Positions 11,327 through 23,600 of a DNA stretch of 64,000 nt are shown one piece after another. Source of the DNA: Hymenoscyphus infarciens (lineage: Eukaryota; Ascomycota; Leotiomycetes; Helotiales; Helotiaceae); assembly GCA_001414345.1 (NCBI GenBank), contig LLCB01000122.1, positions 97,966 through 161,965 on the forward strand. Direction: 5' to 3'. The notes beneath the pieces are model-generated. The model did no database searches. It was not told the origin of the DNA and worked only from the letters and a program-made list of their open reading frames with translations. The stretch's first letter is position 1; the number at the start of each line of letters is the position of its first letter. Made by a program: the position numbers and the translations under genes.

Positions 11327-13372
11327 ATGCTGCCAGCATCGAGAAGGTGGAAACTTTTGGTTCCAAGATGGAGGCCGATATTTCCGAGTACCAGATGGAA
11401 CAACTATACCACGGCTTCTGCTGGCGTTGACGCCGCGCCTCCTGTAAAACCTCCAATAAAAATTCGACTACGTCAGTATCAAGAAGAATGTATACAAGCT
11501 GTCCTTGATCACATTAAGAAGGGCCATAAACGCATGGGTATTTCCCTTGCGACTGGAAGTGGAAAGACTGTATGTTTCCCGTTGTGCTTGATCAAAATAG
11601 TTGCTAATGACCCTCAGGTAATCTTCACCCATCTCATAGACCAAATTAAACCCCACGCGAAAGGAGCGACCCAAACATTAATTCTTGCCCATCGAAAAGA
11701 ACTTGTTGAGCAGGCTGCTCGTCACTGCATCAATGCCTATCCCACGAAAACGGTCGAAATCGAGATGGCAGCGAGTGTAGCCAGTGGATATGCAGACATA
11801 ACGGTGGCAAGCATACAAAGCATTATATCGGGGGATCGCCTCTCCAAGTTTAATCCCGATCGATTTAAACTTGTGCTTGTGGATGAAGCGCACCATATTG
11901 TATCACCGGGATATCGAAAGGCGCTGGACCATTTTGATCTTGCTGAGAAAACACTCACCTCTCCGGCTCTTGTGGGTGTTTCGGCAACACTCTCACGATT
12001 TGATGGGCTCAAACTGGGTTCTGCTATCGATCATATTGTCTATCACAAGGACTATATCGACATGATTGGAGAAAAGTGGCTTTCGGATGTCATGTTCACA
12101 ACTGTCCACACCAAGGCAGATCTATCCAGAGTCAAGAGGGGTCCCAATGGCGATTTCAAACCCAATGAACTTTCAGAAGTAGTCAATACTGCTTCAGTAA
12201 ACAAAGTTACTGTTTTGAGTTGGCTTTCCAAAGCAAAAGAGAGAAAATCTACTCTGGTGTTCTGTGTTGATATTGCTCATATACACGGTCTAGTCGATAC
12301 CTTTCGAAAGTACGGCATCGATGCTCGTTTTATCACTGGCGACACCAAGAAGACCCAACGCAGTAAAACACTGGATGCTTTCAAAAGTGGAGAATTCCCG
12401 GTGCTTATCAATTGTGGTGTATTTACGGAAGGTACTGATATTCCAAATATCGATTGTGTCATATTGGCACGTCCAACAAAATCTCGCAATCTCCTTGTTC
12501 AAATGATCGGAAGAGGAATGAGGCTACACCCAGGGAAAGAGAACTGTCACATTATAGACATGGTGGCAAGTCTGCACACTGGAGTTGTTACCACGCCCAC
12601 CTTATTTGGTCTCGACCCCTCGGAGGTCGTTGATGAAGCAACTCCAGACGATATGAAAGCTATTCATGACAGCAATCTGGACGATGAACTGGAAAGAGAA
12701 TCACTTCAGCCAGAATTTCCTCCTGCTAGTATTCCGCAACAACCACCAGTGTCAAATATCGTGACCTTCACTGACTACGATAACATATTTGACCTCCTTC
12801 AAGACATGTCCGCAGAACGCCATATCAGGATTTTATCCACAAATTCATGGGTCAATGTGGGGGCAGACCGCTATGTTCTAAGCAGTGGCAAAGGCGATTC
12901 ATACGTGAAAATAGAGTTAATCCTCGACGAAGAAACAGACAAGAAAATGTTCCTCGTCACCGAGATGGCAACTCTCGTCTACGGAAACTCCACATCCCCC
13001 TTAGCCCGACCACGTACAATTGCGAAATCTCTCACCTTCGAAGATGCAGTACATGCCGCAGACACATTTGCATCCAAAAAGTACGTCCCACAACTCATCC
13101 TACGGAATCAAACATGGCAAAATAAGCCCGCAACGGAAGGCCAACTCAAATTCCTAAACAAGCTACGGACAACAGATAATTTACTCACGCCGCAAATGAT
13201 TACCAAAGGGAAGGCTGGTGATATGATCACCAAGTTGAGACACGGTGCGAGGGGGAGGTGGACAAAACATCAGCAGCGAAAGGAGAGAGAGTTGAAGGCG
13301 AAAGTAAAGGCGGATTATGAACGGGAATTGAAGGAGAGGGAGAAGGTTAGCGTTGGGCCTCTTGAGGCCTGA
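11327..13372 (+). CDS. IRC3: Mitochondrial DEAD/DEAH-box helicase IRC3
   Basis: Superfamily 2 helicase of the Irc3 type, acting on branched mitochondrial DNA. The frame is open from 11327 to the stop at 13370-13372, but it contains a hidden in-frame intron, 11570-11617 (48 bp, GTATGT donor, GCTAAT branch, CAG acceptor). Its removal places the Walker A GSGKT directly before VIFTHLIDQI, as in the family, giving 665 aa. The N-terminus is basic and non-acidic (LLVPRWRPIFPSTRW), a matrix signal. Visible motifs: Q-like RLRQYQEECI, GSGKT (I), LAHRKELVEQA (Ia), VDEAHH (II, DEAH), VSATLSR (III), ITGDTKKTQR, FTEGTDIPNIDCVILARPT (V) and QMIGRGMRLHPGK (VI). The C-terminal extension contains QLKFLNKLR. 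Confidence 0.94.
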   Translation: MLPASRRWKLLVPRWRPIFPSTRWNNYTTASAGVDAAPPVKPPIKIRLRQYQEECIQAVLDHIKKGHKRMGISLATGSGKTVCFPLCLIKIVANDPQVIFTHLIDQIKPHAKGATQTLILAHRKELVEQAARHCINAYPTKTVEIEMAASVASGYADITVASIQSIISGDRLSKFNPDRFKLVLVDEAHHIVSPGYRKALDHFDLAEKTLTSPALVGVSATLSRFDGLKLGSAIDHIVYHKDYIDMIGEKWLSDVMFTTVHTKADLSRVKRGPNGDFKPNELSEVVNTASVNKVTVLSWLSKAKERKSTLVFCVDIAHIHGLVDTFRKYGIDARFITGDTKKTQRSKTLDAFKSGEFPVLINCGVFTEGTDIPNIDCVILARPTKSRNLLVQMIGRGMRLHPGKENCHIIDMVASLHTGVVTTPTLFGLDPSEVVDEATPDDMKAIHDSNLDDELERESLQPEFPPASIPQQPPVSNIVTFTDYDNIFDLLQDMSAERHIRILSTNSWVNVGADRYVLSSGKGDSYVKIELILDEETDKKMFLVTEMATLVYGNSTSPLARPRTIAKSLTFEDAVHAADTFASKKYVPQLILRNQTWQNKPATEGQLKFLNKLRTTDNLLTPQMITKGKAGDMITKLRHGARGRWTKHQQRKERELKAKVKADYERELKEREKVSVGPLEA

Positions 13373-15420
13373 CGGGTCTTTTTACCCTTGCATTTGTGCT
13401 GTACATTTCTTGTTTTGTTTCTATGATACCCATAATCTCCTTTTTTCACGAAATACTTCACTCACCATCTACATATTTGGGAATTAGACTTGGGCTCTGT
13501 GTGATTACTTGTAATAGTAAATCAGTCATGCTGTATTTTGATCAGGCTTGCCTTCTTAGATGGTTGATAGCCTTGTCAAATATAGAAAATCGCGGCGAAA
13601 GACAGCAACCCCCCTGTCCCTGAAGGGTTGCCCTCTTTTAACTGAAGTGGTCCCCTTTGTATTGGAGAATAAAAGCGGCAATAGATACCTAGCTCTGGTA
13701 TGCTTAATCGATGTTTTTGCTACTTTAGAGTATAGTACTACGTCTAGTGATTTCAACTATTAAATCACGTTATTCAAGAATGTTTAGAATAAGTTGAATA
13801 GAGTTCTAAGATTCCTAAGAGTATCAAGCACTTCTATACTTTCCTTAGTGATGTTTACTCCGTCTAGCTATTTAGAAGGGTTCGTAATAATCGAGTAAAA
13901 CAAGGAAGTCAAATATACCAGCTCTTGTTCTACAGCCAAGTCCCTCACCACCTTTAAATCCTCACTTTAATTCACCACCCCCAGCCCCACCAGATACCCA
14001 CATACCCCTTGTTCCCAAGGAAAGAACTCCCATTCATTTGTCCAATCAGGAAGCCACAAACTAGTTCTGGACACGACGTTATGGAAACGGAACTGGTGCT
14101 CGTACTGTTGGACACACGCCCTGAGGGGGCAGGATGATAGACTCCAAAGTATAAAAGTTCCAGTAGCGGCTGGAGGGCTTTCTCATCACGAGTCCATGAC
14201 CTTTGAGGAGACCTCCTTGGGGATTGTTGATTTTTTTGCGATTTTTTTTTTCAAGGTGATACTAGGCATGAGGTTCCTAAAATGATTGGCTCGTAGACGG
14301 GGCCATCTCGCTAAATTTTGTGATGTTGGTGGCCCTTACCAATTCGCTCGGGAAGTGGCATCTACGTGGTAACCAAGAGGAGACAGTCCACAACACCTAT
14401 AAATCAGCGCAATCCTACTAAAAAAACAATCAGAAGCACGAGTCTAGTTAATCAGAATTCTGTGCATCCATCTATATTTTCCATTTCTTTTTGCGATTTC
14501 TTTGCATTGGGTTGCAGGTTTCCTAGGGTCCTACTCGGTAGCTTGCGCGAGCTTGCGATATCTAACCAGTATTGCGACCACTGTTGTGACCTCCGATACT
14601 AAAACTTGGGAATTCAGGAATAATTACAGTTAGAAAGCTTACAGGCTGTTCGATAGGTATAGTAAAGTTCCTGTTGTCCCTATGGAAATACCACTGCCGC
14701 TGACTTGTAGGCGGGAGGTAACGCCGAGTCAACTGTGGTTTTCCTGGCTGGAATTTATACCACTTTGGTGGGAGTAAGTGGATAGCTACTCCAGGGTGCA
14801 TTCAGAAGAGCCTTTACATGCAATTCGGGAGATTGGGTGGTATCTTCATTGCACAGCCTTGTCGCGAGACTCCGTCTTGCGACCCTGTTCATCCTTGGCA
14901 ATGGTGTTTATTGTGATTGGTTATAAGCGAGTATGCAGAAGGTGAAGAGTTTAGATATTTCACCTCCTGCTAGTGTGATTGATGGGACCCTGATTGATAC
15001 GACGCCAGCCTCACTTTGAGCGCTGGACGAACATGCAAGTATTCTACTGTGGCCACTCAAACTGGTGTCAATGTTTTGACGCGTATATGTACCTAGATAC
15101 TTTGGGAAGCGGTTGAAAGAAAAGACTCCTGGACTGATGTGTCCAGGTTCCATGTTGACGCGTTGGAAGGTGAGTGAATAGGCGGTTACTGCTTCCAGTC
15201 AGAAATTCACGATCCAGTCAAGGTGAGGTGCCATAACCTGCATGGTGCCATTTCATTTGTATGAATTGCCAACCACTGCCAGCTTTGCGGGATAGCAAAA
15301 GCTCCAACAACAACAAAGCAACCCCATCGCCTTCAACTCTACACACATCTTTTGCTTTGCAATCTCCCATCGCAAACACACACATTAGGTACAAATAGCA
15401 GTTGCTATATCTTCGCAAAG
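13373..15420. other. 2-kb intergenic region, no gene seen
   Basis: No frame with coding character was found on either strand. From about 13690 to 13920 the sequence is AT-rich with many TAGA/CTAA words, like a small mutated repeat remnant. The rest is ordinary composition and probably includes the long promoter of the next gene. Confidence 0.5.
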
Positions 15421-16956
15421 ATGCCTCCTCGTCCGCCTTTGCAAAGAGACTCGCCGTCACCCGAACCTTCGCTGTCGCCTCCAACACCCAACAGAGTCCC
15501 TCCAGTCTATAAACGCAAGGGTGTAATGTGCGACTACATATATTACAATAGTCCCCCAAAATCTCTTAGCTACGACTACCCAGTGTTTGGCAATAAAGGG
15601 GATCATTATGTAGAAGGTGGTTTCCCTCCTATCGCGACAGACAACCCTGGTCCAGGAATAACTGATATCGGTCTCACCTTCCCTCCGCCGCCAAACTCTG
15701 CCTACGAACTCGACAGCCACTGCCGCCTTCCTCGTCTGCATCGACATATCTACCCCGACATTGCGCCCATCTACCATTCAACAGGGCCTGGAGCACGACC
15801 ACAACTTGCCATGAGACTTCAGCTTACGGAGGCCAATATCGCTAGACTCGAAGAGATGACAGAACAGCAGCAGCAGATGGAAAATTCACCCCCAACAGTG
15901 ACCGACACCGAGAGCGAGGGCCTCGTGATGAATATCAAGTCGTCAAACAACGGTGGCGCGCAGAAGACTGGCCAACACGCAGCTCTTGAACCTGGTTTAG
16001 ATGGTCCCCCAGCTTACCGCGATCTACACAATACCAAAAATCCACCAGGATATTATTTCAACCAGCAACCCCTCACCGAGAGGATGACTACCAATCTTAG
16101 GATCACCGACCCGGCAAGTCCACCTCAGAGTCCACCACTTGAAATCCGGCCCGAAGACTTTCTCGAAATCGACGAAGACAACAACGATGGTAGCGGCCAA
16201 CCAGACTACTGCAAGATCTGCAAGAAAACCCACATCCCACATGGTGGTCCCGTTAGACGTGGTGGATCTGCTCCCAAAGACCACTTCTCACGTCTCCCGG
16301 CCTGGTTCCCCCGAACCGAAAAGGGCAAGCCATTGGAGTCATTCGAAGCTGTGATGAAAGAGTTGTGTACCTTGCAGGAGTATGAGAAATATGGTTATCC
16401 CCCAGGACAGACGGACCCAGAAGAGACTTGGGACTTGCACTTTCACGACAAGAGTCGCCTTTGGTCTACAAAGCATGCGCGCGATTGGGGGGGATGGTGG
16501 AAGTGTCGAAGCACCCCTGATGCACCAATCGCTGAAAAGGATTGCGTTCACTGTCATCGACAAAAGTCTCGTGCCCAACTTGAGGAGGAAGCCAGGCTAC
16601 CACCACTCAAAGTCAAGATTCAGTTCCTGCGGGAATATCTGGATCACCATTCGGCGGTACAAGGACGAAAGGAAAGAGCTGTTGCTTTGGCTATGATGCG
16701 CAGAGATGGTATTCCAAACTACTTCAACAAGCCGATGAGCGAGAAGGAACGACTTGCGTTGATGAACTGTCGGCCTGGTATCAAAACAAGTGCTACGAAT
16801 CGCCCTATCGGACCGAGACTTCTGGAGGATGCTGCGAAGATCACTTTGATGAACTTGGATAGAACATCTAAGGGCGAGGGATCTCGTTCGCGTGTTCCTT
16901 TGAACAGTCTGCGTAAAAACGAACAGTCGTTTTTCTTGAATGACTTGGAGTCGTAA
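15421..16956 (+). CDS. Hypothetical proline-rich protein with two Cys pairs
   Basis: I do not recognise this 511-aa intronless protein. ATG at 15421 opens a Pro/Ser-rich head (MPPRPPLQRDSPSPEPSLSP) and has a good context (AAAGATG); the frame is open further upstream but that part looks like leader. The middle is disordered with PPAY and PPQSPP motifs. The C-terminal half looks folded: a YCKICKK pair followed by HIPHGG, a Trp-rich stretch (TWDLHFHDKSRLWS, DWGGWWKC) and a CVHCHRQKS pair, then a charged helical region (PLKVKIQFLREYLDHHSAV). The two CxxC pairs about 110 residues apart, with nearby His, could bind one metal ion; that is inference. Neighbouring intergenic regions are long, so it stands alone. 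Confidence 0.78.
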   Translation: MPPRPPLQRDSPSPEPSLSPPTPNRVPPVYKRKGVMCDYIYYNSPPKSLSYDYPVFGNKGDHYVEGGFPPIATDNPGPGITDIGLTFPPPPNSAYELDSHCRLPRLHRHIYPDIAPIYHSTGPGARPQLAMRLQLTEANIARLEEMTEQQQQMENSPPTVTDTESEGLVMNIKSSNNGGAQKTGQHAALEPGLDGPPAYRDLHNTKNPPGYYFNQQPLTERMTTNLRITDPASPPQSPPLEIRPEDFLEIDEDNNDGSGQPDYCKICKKTHIPHGGPVRRGGSAPKDHFSRLPAWFPRTEKGKPLESFEAVMKELCTLQEYEKYGYPPGQTDPEETWDLHFHDKSRLWSTKHARDWGGWWKCRSTPDAPIAEKDCVHCHRQKSRAQLEEEARLPPLKVKIQFLREYLDHHSAVQGRKERAVALAMMRRDGIPNYFNKPMSEKERLALMNCRPGIKTSATNRPIGPRLLEDAAKITLMNLDRTSKGEGSRSRVPLNSLRKNEQSFFLNDLES

Positions 16957-18594
16957 GTGGCAAGGAATGTTCATCTCTTGTTGGAGGAGGGCCATGACTT
17001 TACGATATTGCGAGGGCTGGTTATGGTTGCGCTTTTAAGCATGAAACTAAGATGGAGTTGGAGTTTGCTATATCGGTGGAGTTCGTTGTTATTGCATGCG
17101 AAGGATTCATGGTCCGCCACATATGGATCTAATAGCGATGGAGTTACCTATTTCACGAATGGGGAGTTCGCCGAGAAGGATGATAGAATTCGTGGTGAAG
17201 TCTTTGCGCATGTTGTCGCTCCTTCTTTAGTCATCGGGGATCACCTCTTGACTGGTGCGCATAGTTGAACAAGACTTTAATTCTGACTCTATCATTTATG
17301 TGACTCTTGATTTTCAGATACATTTTGACTGCAGGTAAGAATCTTTGAAGATATTGTTCCAGGTGCCATAGAATAATTAGAAATGGTGAATATTCCTTTC
17401 TTGGAACTCTTGTCGTTGGAGTTTATTGTTATAAACCTTTGGTAATATATTTTTCTTCAGGCAAACGATTACAGGTGTCTTGCTTCCTCTCGTGCGACTT
17501 GGGAAACTTAGTTTGTGCTCTGCTGCAGGAAGTGATGTGGTCGTGACTTCCCTAGTCGTATTTCCGCTCAGCACTTTCCAAATTAGAGGAGTGCCAACCA
17601 ATAGCTTTCGGGGTTCAGACTTGGGTTGTTCCTTCCCTGTGTTAATGAATGAAGTGACTCGGAAGCCGGGGGTGTCTTCTTGGTTTCCTTTCCTCTCTCA
17701 TGGACACTTTCCATTTATCCTAGATGGATGTTTCGACATACACTAAATAGTTATTTGAAGTTCCACGGGGCGATAGATACAACATTGAGTCGTTACCTAC
17801 CAATCCCCGAAACCTCAACGAAGTACAGCAAGCACTCCAAAGTCGCCCCTGCAACAACCAACGAATGGACCACTCATCCAGCAACCACTCTCCCAACCAC
17901 CCGATATATGTACTCGTCATTCCACTACCCCCCACCATCTCCCGAGAATAAACCCAAATCCCCATCTATTTCATATGGTGCAACAACCAGAATGCATACA
18001 TCGACAAACCAACTCACCGAAAGACTGTCCGCTTGGCCAAGTTGCAAACACCACACCACCACATAAAATTATACCACGATATAAAGGTCCGCGATGACGC
18101 TAAACTAACTTTACGAGTAATGACTAATGACTAACGAGTGCCATATAACCATTTATTATTCCTCTACCCCGGGTGATGAAGAGATATTTAGAGAGAGATA
18201 TATAAGGCCACTTAATAAGCATTTAATAAGGAGTACGCCCTATCAAGTGATGGATAGTGGCCGAACCTTTTTTTCATTTTTAATGAGAGCAGAGGAAGGG
18301 AAGAGGGAAAAGGGGAGAGTATTTTTGGAGGGATTTTTGGAAGGAAAGGGATTTTTGGTTAAGCGAGGAAGTCGCGATGGGGGTCACCCTTCCCTTGGGT
18401 ACCGGAACGAGACAGAGACGACCCGGGATGGAATCTGTTCTTGCCTTCATTTCCATCGTCAATCTCCCATCTTCAACCACTTCATTTTCATCGTCTGCCT
18501 CCCATTTCTCGACTACTTCTTTTTGCATACGCTTCGCTCTCACCCAAGTTTCGTCCCACCATTCCCAACCACAGTCTCAACAAAAGGAATCACC
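16957..18594. other. Intergenic, no gene seen
   Basis: 3' flank of the hypothetical gene and mixed sequence with C-rich strings (17820-18060). No frame has convincing coding features. Confidence 0.5.
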
Positions 18595-18876
18595 ATGTCC
18601 GCCTCCATCAACAAACACAAATCCTTTCGAACCCACGCAACCTCCCCACCAAGCCCAACCCCCGTCCACGAACCCTCTCGACCGAACCCGACCTGTACGC
18701 CGAAACCCCTATTCAAAAGCTCGCTCTCAGGAAAACTTATAGCACTTACTTCAACGACCTCACACCTCCCTTCTCTTGGATCAGAGTATTCCCCACAAGC
18801 ACGAAAATCCTCCTTCTCTGTGTCCAGGTCTGTTACAAAGAGGTTCGGGTACGGGTTTTCACTGGGCTGTTGGTAG
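18595..18876 (+). CDS. Doubtful small Ser/Pro/Thr-rich ORF
   Basis: A 93-codon frame starts at ATG 18595 in a good context (ATCACCATGT), preceded by a pyrimidine-rich, leader-like sequence. The predicted peptide (MSASINKHKSFRTHATS...) is Ser/Thr/Pro-rich and matches nothing I know. A second frame overlapping it (18441-19040) encodes a more protein-like, hydrophobic stretch, including KTYSTYFNDLTPPFSWIRV and a possible membrane segment. That could mean an unseen intron, a frameshift, or chance. Transcript evidence would be needed; I would not treat it as established. Confidence 0.22.
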   Translation: MSASINKHKSFRTHATSPPSPTPVHEPSRPNPTCTPKPLFKSSLSGKLIALTSTTSHLPSLGSEYSPQARKSSFSVSRSVTKRFGYGFSLGCW

Positions 18877-20627
18877 TGTTGATATTTCATGGATTGGGGG
18901 TTACATGTCGTCGGTATAGAGCTGCCATTGTACTCTTGCCTTTTGTACTTAGGATATCTATCCTGGTTCTTTGGGTAGCGCTTTGTGGTTTGGTTTTCTG
19001 GAATGGGTTCGTGGGTTTGGGTTCTGCTGGGGGATACTGATATGGCTCATCAACGAGCTATTGCTTCGGGGGATATGGGAGAAACCGAGAAAGGTGTTGG
19101 GTTGCGAAGAGAATTGAGTTATGGCATTGATAGCATAGCTATGCTTTAGCGTTTGGGCTATTGCCCACTCTTTAAAGGCTCTTGTAATTATACAAGGTTT
19201 TATTCACTTTTGTTCGTTACAGTGTTCGCGATGGACATCAAAAGTGGCAGTAAATCGTCCGGTTCATACCTGCCTACCTAGCCCTCGTTCTTCCAACCTT
19301 CTAGCATAATTCATGCAAATTATCCTAAGCACTTTGAACAAAGCGAAATCATCCCAGACTGTTATAGCAATCGACTTTGATTATCCCAGAAAGTTAGAAC
19401 AACGAGAAGCATCGAAGGGTTTACCCCCGCCTTTATCATCTACCACGAGCTGGGTCAAAACCAAAGGCTCACGACCATATTCCAAGGAATCCAAGCATCA
19501 CCCACTTGACCAAAACCCGATAAATATCCAGGAAAATGTAACGTTTCAACCTAATTCCAGATCCACAATCAACAGTTAGTCTTTTTCCGTTTCTTCATCC
19601 ACTTCTTCTGAAGAATTCGATTATTCCAACCTCATTACTTCAATATTTTTCCAACAAATCGCATTCATTTACACTTGGAATCAATCCCCCAAAGTCCCCA
19701 ATCGCCTTTGAAGTGCCGTGGGCAACGAAAAAGGATTACTGGTTTGGAAAGTGATCTTGTCCAGACTTAAGGGGTATGTATCTCGCTTAAATTTGCAGTG
19801 ACCCCTTTTTCCTGTCTGCTTCCCCACTCTTCCTAATATCAACCAATGGCTTCTTTCACAGCATACACCGATCTAGAAATGCAGCTATATATAAAACTCT
19901 GCAACACGGCGATCAGTAAGACTTGTGTAGACGTAGCGATGGATTTAAATAATGGCCACTTGCTTTGATGTTTTGAAAATTGCAAAATAGGACATCACTA
20001 GCCGCTGTTTCAAAGGAAAACTTTTTTTATTCTTCGCTGTGGCATAGGGTATCATAACATGCACCCACTGTTTCAATTCACTTTCCCCCGCTGTGTAACC
20101 ACCAAACCCATTTCATAAGCCTTGACCCAGTAGTGTTATTCGTCCCTTCATCCAAAGCCAAAGCCGCGAAGTAAAATCCACCAAACCCAACCTTCCACAG
20201 CCCTATCTTCCCCTCCACCTCCACCCACTCGCTAACAGGAAACAAAAGAGTAGAGAAGAATAACGAAATAAGAAAGAAAAAGAAAAATTCCGATCTCGCG
20301 CCTCAAAGCACCCTTAAAAACAAAAAAGCCAAATCAAATTGGTATTCCCTTTCCTCTTTCCGTTGATGACGACGCATGCTTCTTCTATCTCTGTATCATA
20401 ATCTCAAAAAAATTGTCGATAACGAGGACGCCGGGGGGTGCTTTGCTTTTTTCTTTCGGGGTAAAAAGCAACCAACACATATCGCGAAGGAAAAAGAAGA
20501 AACAATCAAACGCAAGCGCAACGCAAGACGGGAATAAAAAGCAAAAGCACAAGTTGGTATCTGGGGTATTGCGCGCCAGGGTATATATATCCATGACTCT
20601 AGGAAATAGAGGAAACAAGGGGATCAT
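18877..20627. other. Intergenic, no gene seen
   Basis: The right end (about 20000-20620) is A-rich and includes the presumed 3' UTR of the KH-domain gene on the minus strand. Nothing else recognised. Confidence 0.5.
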
Positions 20628-23600
20628 TTAACGCGGTGGCCCAATGGGGCCTGGGTATCCTGAGTGAGTAGAATTGGAAGTTGATGGCCGACCACTGTCG
20701 GTGGAGCCTCGCATGGTGTGTTTTGGTGTGGTGTCACCTGGATGTTGGATTTGTAAGGACTTATGGTCGTGGCTGCTGCCACTTCCATTGCCAAATTGAC
20801 GTGTTGGCCAAGGAGTAGTGTCGTCTTCTGGTAAATTTACACCGCTATCGTTCCAAGGATTGCGGTCCGCGTTGAAGCTTCTAGTAGACTCGATTGAAAT
20901 CAAAGAAGACTTGGAAACGTTGTTTGAGCCGTTCTTGAAGAAGGATCCTGCAGGTGATTGGGAGCTATTCTTGCGGCGATCAAGAAATGAAGAAATGGAA
21001 GACATGCTACCGGGCTTGCGGAGTTTATCGAAAATGGTGCTTCGTTCACGGGCAACATCATCGCCAAATGCAGACCTTGTAGGAGAATCCGTGGAAACTG
21101 GGGCTGGAGCGTGCTGGAGAAGCTTCGAGTCAAAGAATTGGAGAGATTCCTCGAAGGAATCCGATTTTGGGCGTGGAATTGCACCCTTGACAACGGTGAC
21201 TTCGATACTGGCAGAGGCCATGTTTGTGGCTAAGAAATCTATGGCATCTCGCACACCACCAGCATTGTTTCTAGTGAAAGTCCAGAGCAATGTTGTGGTA
21301 GGTCCGCCATCTTCTGTGCGCTCGGTTTCGTCTTCCTTGACCTGCACTTCGACGACATATTGGGACTTGAGTTTGGGAATGAGATCCTCTTTGAACTGCT
21401 TTGAGTTGAGGAAAGTCTTCAGCTCAGGTGATTGAGCAAGAACAAGCTCATGGTGATCTGGGACCATTCCGAGAAACTCGTCGACGCAATGAGGAACTTG
21501 CCATTCCGGACCATTGACTGTCACATCGTCGCTAGCTTGTTCTGTGCTTGGGAATTGGATTCTGCAGTTCCATTTCTTCTCGAGTTCCTCAATCTGGCCA
21601 AGACGAGCGATAAGCTGCCTATGGTAAAGTCGATCAACATTGACGACTTGGGATGTGAATTCCGAATCGACTCGATCGACCATGTCCAGGATTTCGGATT
21701 TGACAAGCTCCAAGTTTTGAGCGTTACGAGCTGGAGTACGGCAGATGACATTGTCAACCTTGATATCATCATCCTCCCGACCAACGCCACCGCGGTCCAT
21801 GGCGTTCGAGAATTTGACAAAGACAGAGTGTTTCTTCATGATACGTTGAATATGCTGTCCTCCGATGCCGATAATACGTTTGTGATATTGGTCTGGGACG
21901 TGGAATGAAATCGACGCGGGCATTTCTTGTTCAACCAACATCAGTCCGGATTTCATGGCTTCGTAATTTCCTGCGCAGACATCGATATTGAAGTTGTACT
22001 CGTTGAAGCCATCGAAGATGATCTGAACGCTACTTTGCCCCATGATCTTGTTAATCTTGCCATTTTTCTTGCCACTAACAAATTCCTTGTGTTCGTTGGC
22101 CAGCTCAATTTTGACTCGAATTTGGTATTGAGAACGGGCAACAAATTTGATCTCAGAAATGACCATCAGCGCAGCTTTCACGGCATCATCGGAACCGGTA
22201 ATAGAAAATGTTAGCTTATCAAAAGATATATCGGCATCAGAGTTGGCGCAAATATCGAAGAGCATGGTTCGAATTTCGAAGTTGGAGGGCATGCGCATGG
22301 TATCTGCTTGCTGGATCCACCATGATGCACTATAAAATTGCCCGGTCTAAAGACAATGTTAGTAATAGTCCGTGCAACTTACTCCTGGGAGCCCTACGAG
22401 TGACATGATGTCCCTGACAGTCCGCTCAACATGTAACCCTTCCACCCCTTGAATTCGGATCATGTTGCGAGTCGATGCCAATGCCGGGAATTGGATGAAT
22501 GTGCCATTCGTTTCCATGATTTTGCGAACCTTGTCAAGTCTGCTCAACAGAATGCTGTCGATTTTGGCAGCCGCGACCACGGCATCTTTCATGAAGACTC
22601 TTGTACGACTAACTAAATCATGAATCTTCTGCTTCGCCGCTGTGATGTTCTGTGGGGTATCGCCAGTGATGAAGATTTCCTCCGGGTTACGTCTTTGTGC
22701 TCCTGCGGGACAATATCTGTAAACTTGTGAGAATGGAGGTGGAAAGTAGATTGCCGTGTTCGTTGCTGATTCGATAACCTTGATGTTTTTCCGAGACCGG
22801 CCACAGACGACTGTGTGGAGGGAGAGTTCGAGCATCGTTCCATCAACAACACGGCCAAGCTATTTCAATTAGTCAAGTGCCTCCAGTAGAGGGCAACCAT
22901 CTATACTCACAAGTCTATCAATGAATATTAAGACTCTTGTCTTTGCATGCTCGGCACTTTCCATGTCTCCGTAAATAGCTACCCTCCAGCGGTGATCCCG
23001 TCCTGCATCACCATTGCTATTCAAGCCCTCCGATAGTGAGGCGAACTTTGGTCCAAGAAGGAATATATCGACTCCACAGAATGCTGAGATCTGATCGAGA
23101 TGGTCCACCACATGAGACTTGAGAGCAGTTGCTTCCGAGTCAATGACCAATTCCCCATCGATATCGACGATAGTACAGCGCTAGGTTTTGTCAGTACGAC
23201 CCAACCGCTAGAAATCTAGAAACCTTACCAGTGCTAATGGAGTATCGTTGAGAATGGTTTCTCGACTCTTGTGAACCAATTCCGGGCTTCCGGCCAGACA
23301 GACATTCGTAACCTGTCCTTTGACCCTTCTTGGTTCTGCTATTCTGACATATGCCTCAACCGTGAGGGGCGAATTGGTGATATCGTCGCAAAGTTTCCTC
23401 AGGTTCTCTTCGTTCTGCTTGTGTACTGGTAGCTTGTGCACTGGCACATCGTCAGGCGCGTCCTCAGGGTGCGTCCATCGCAGTACCGCCCCATTCGTGG
23501 CGTATAGAATATCCTCCGTATTGGGACCTGCAAGATCCGAGGAGAAGGGAACGTTGAAGGAGTAGTGAATGTGTGCATCCTCGCGGGTGGGTGAGAGGAT

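Noticed and set aside
17720..18066. Frames on both strands in the intergenic region
   Set aside because: Low-complexity C/A-rich DNA with no start context or conserved motif.
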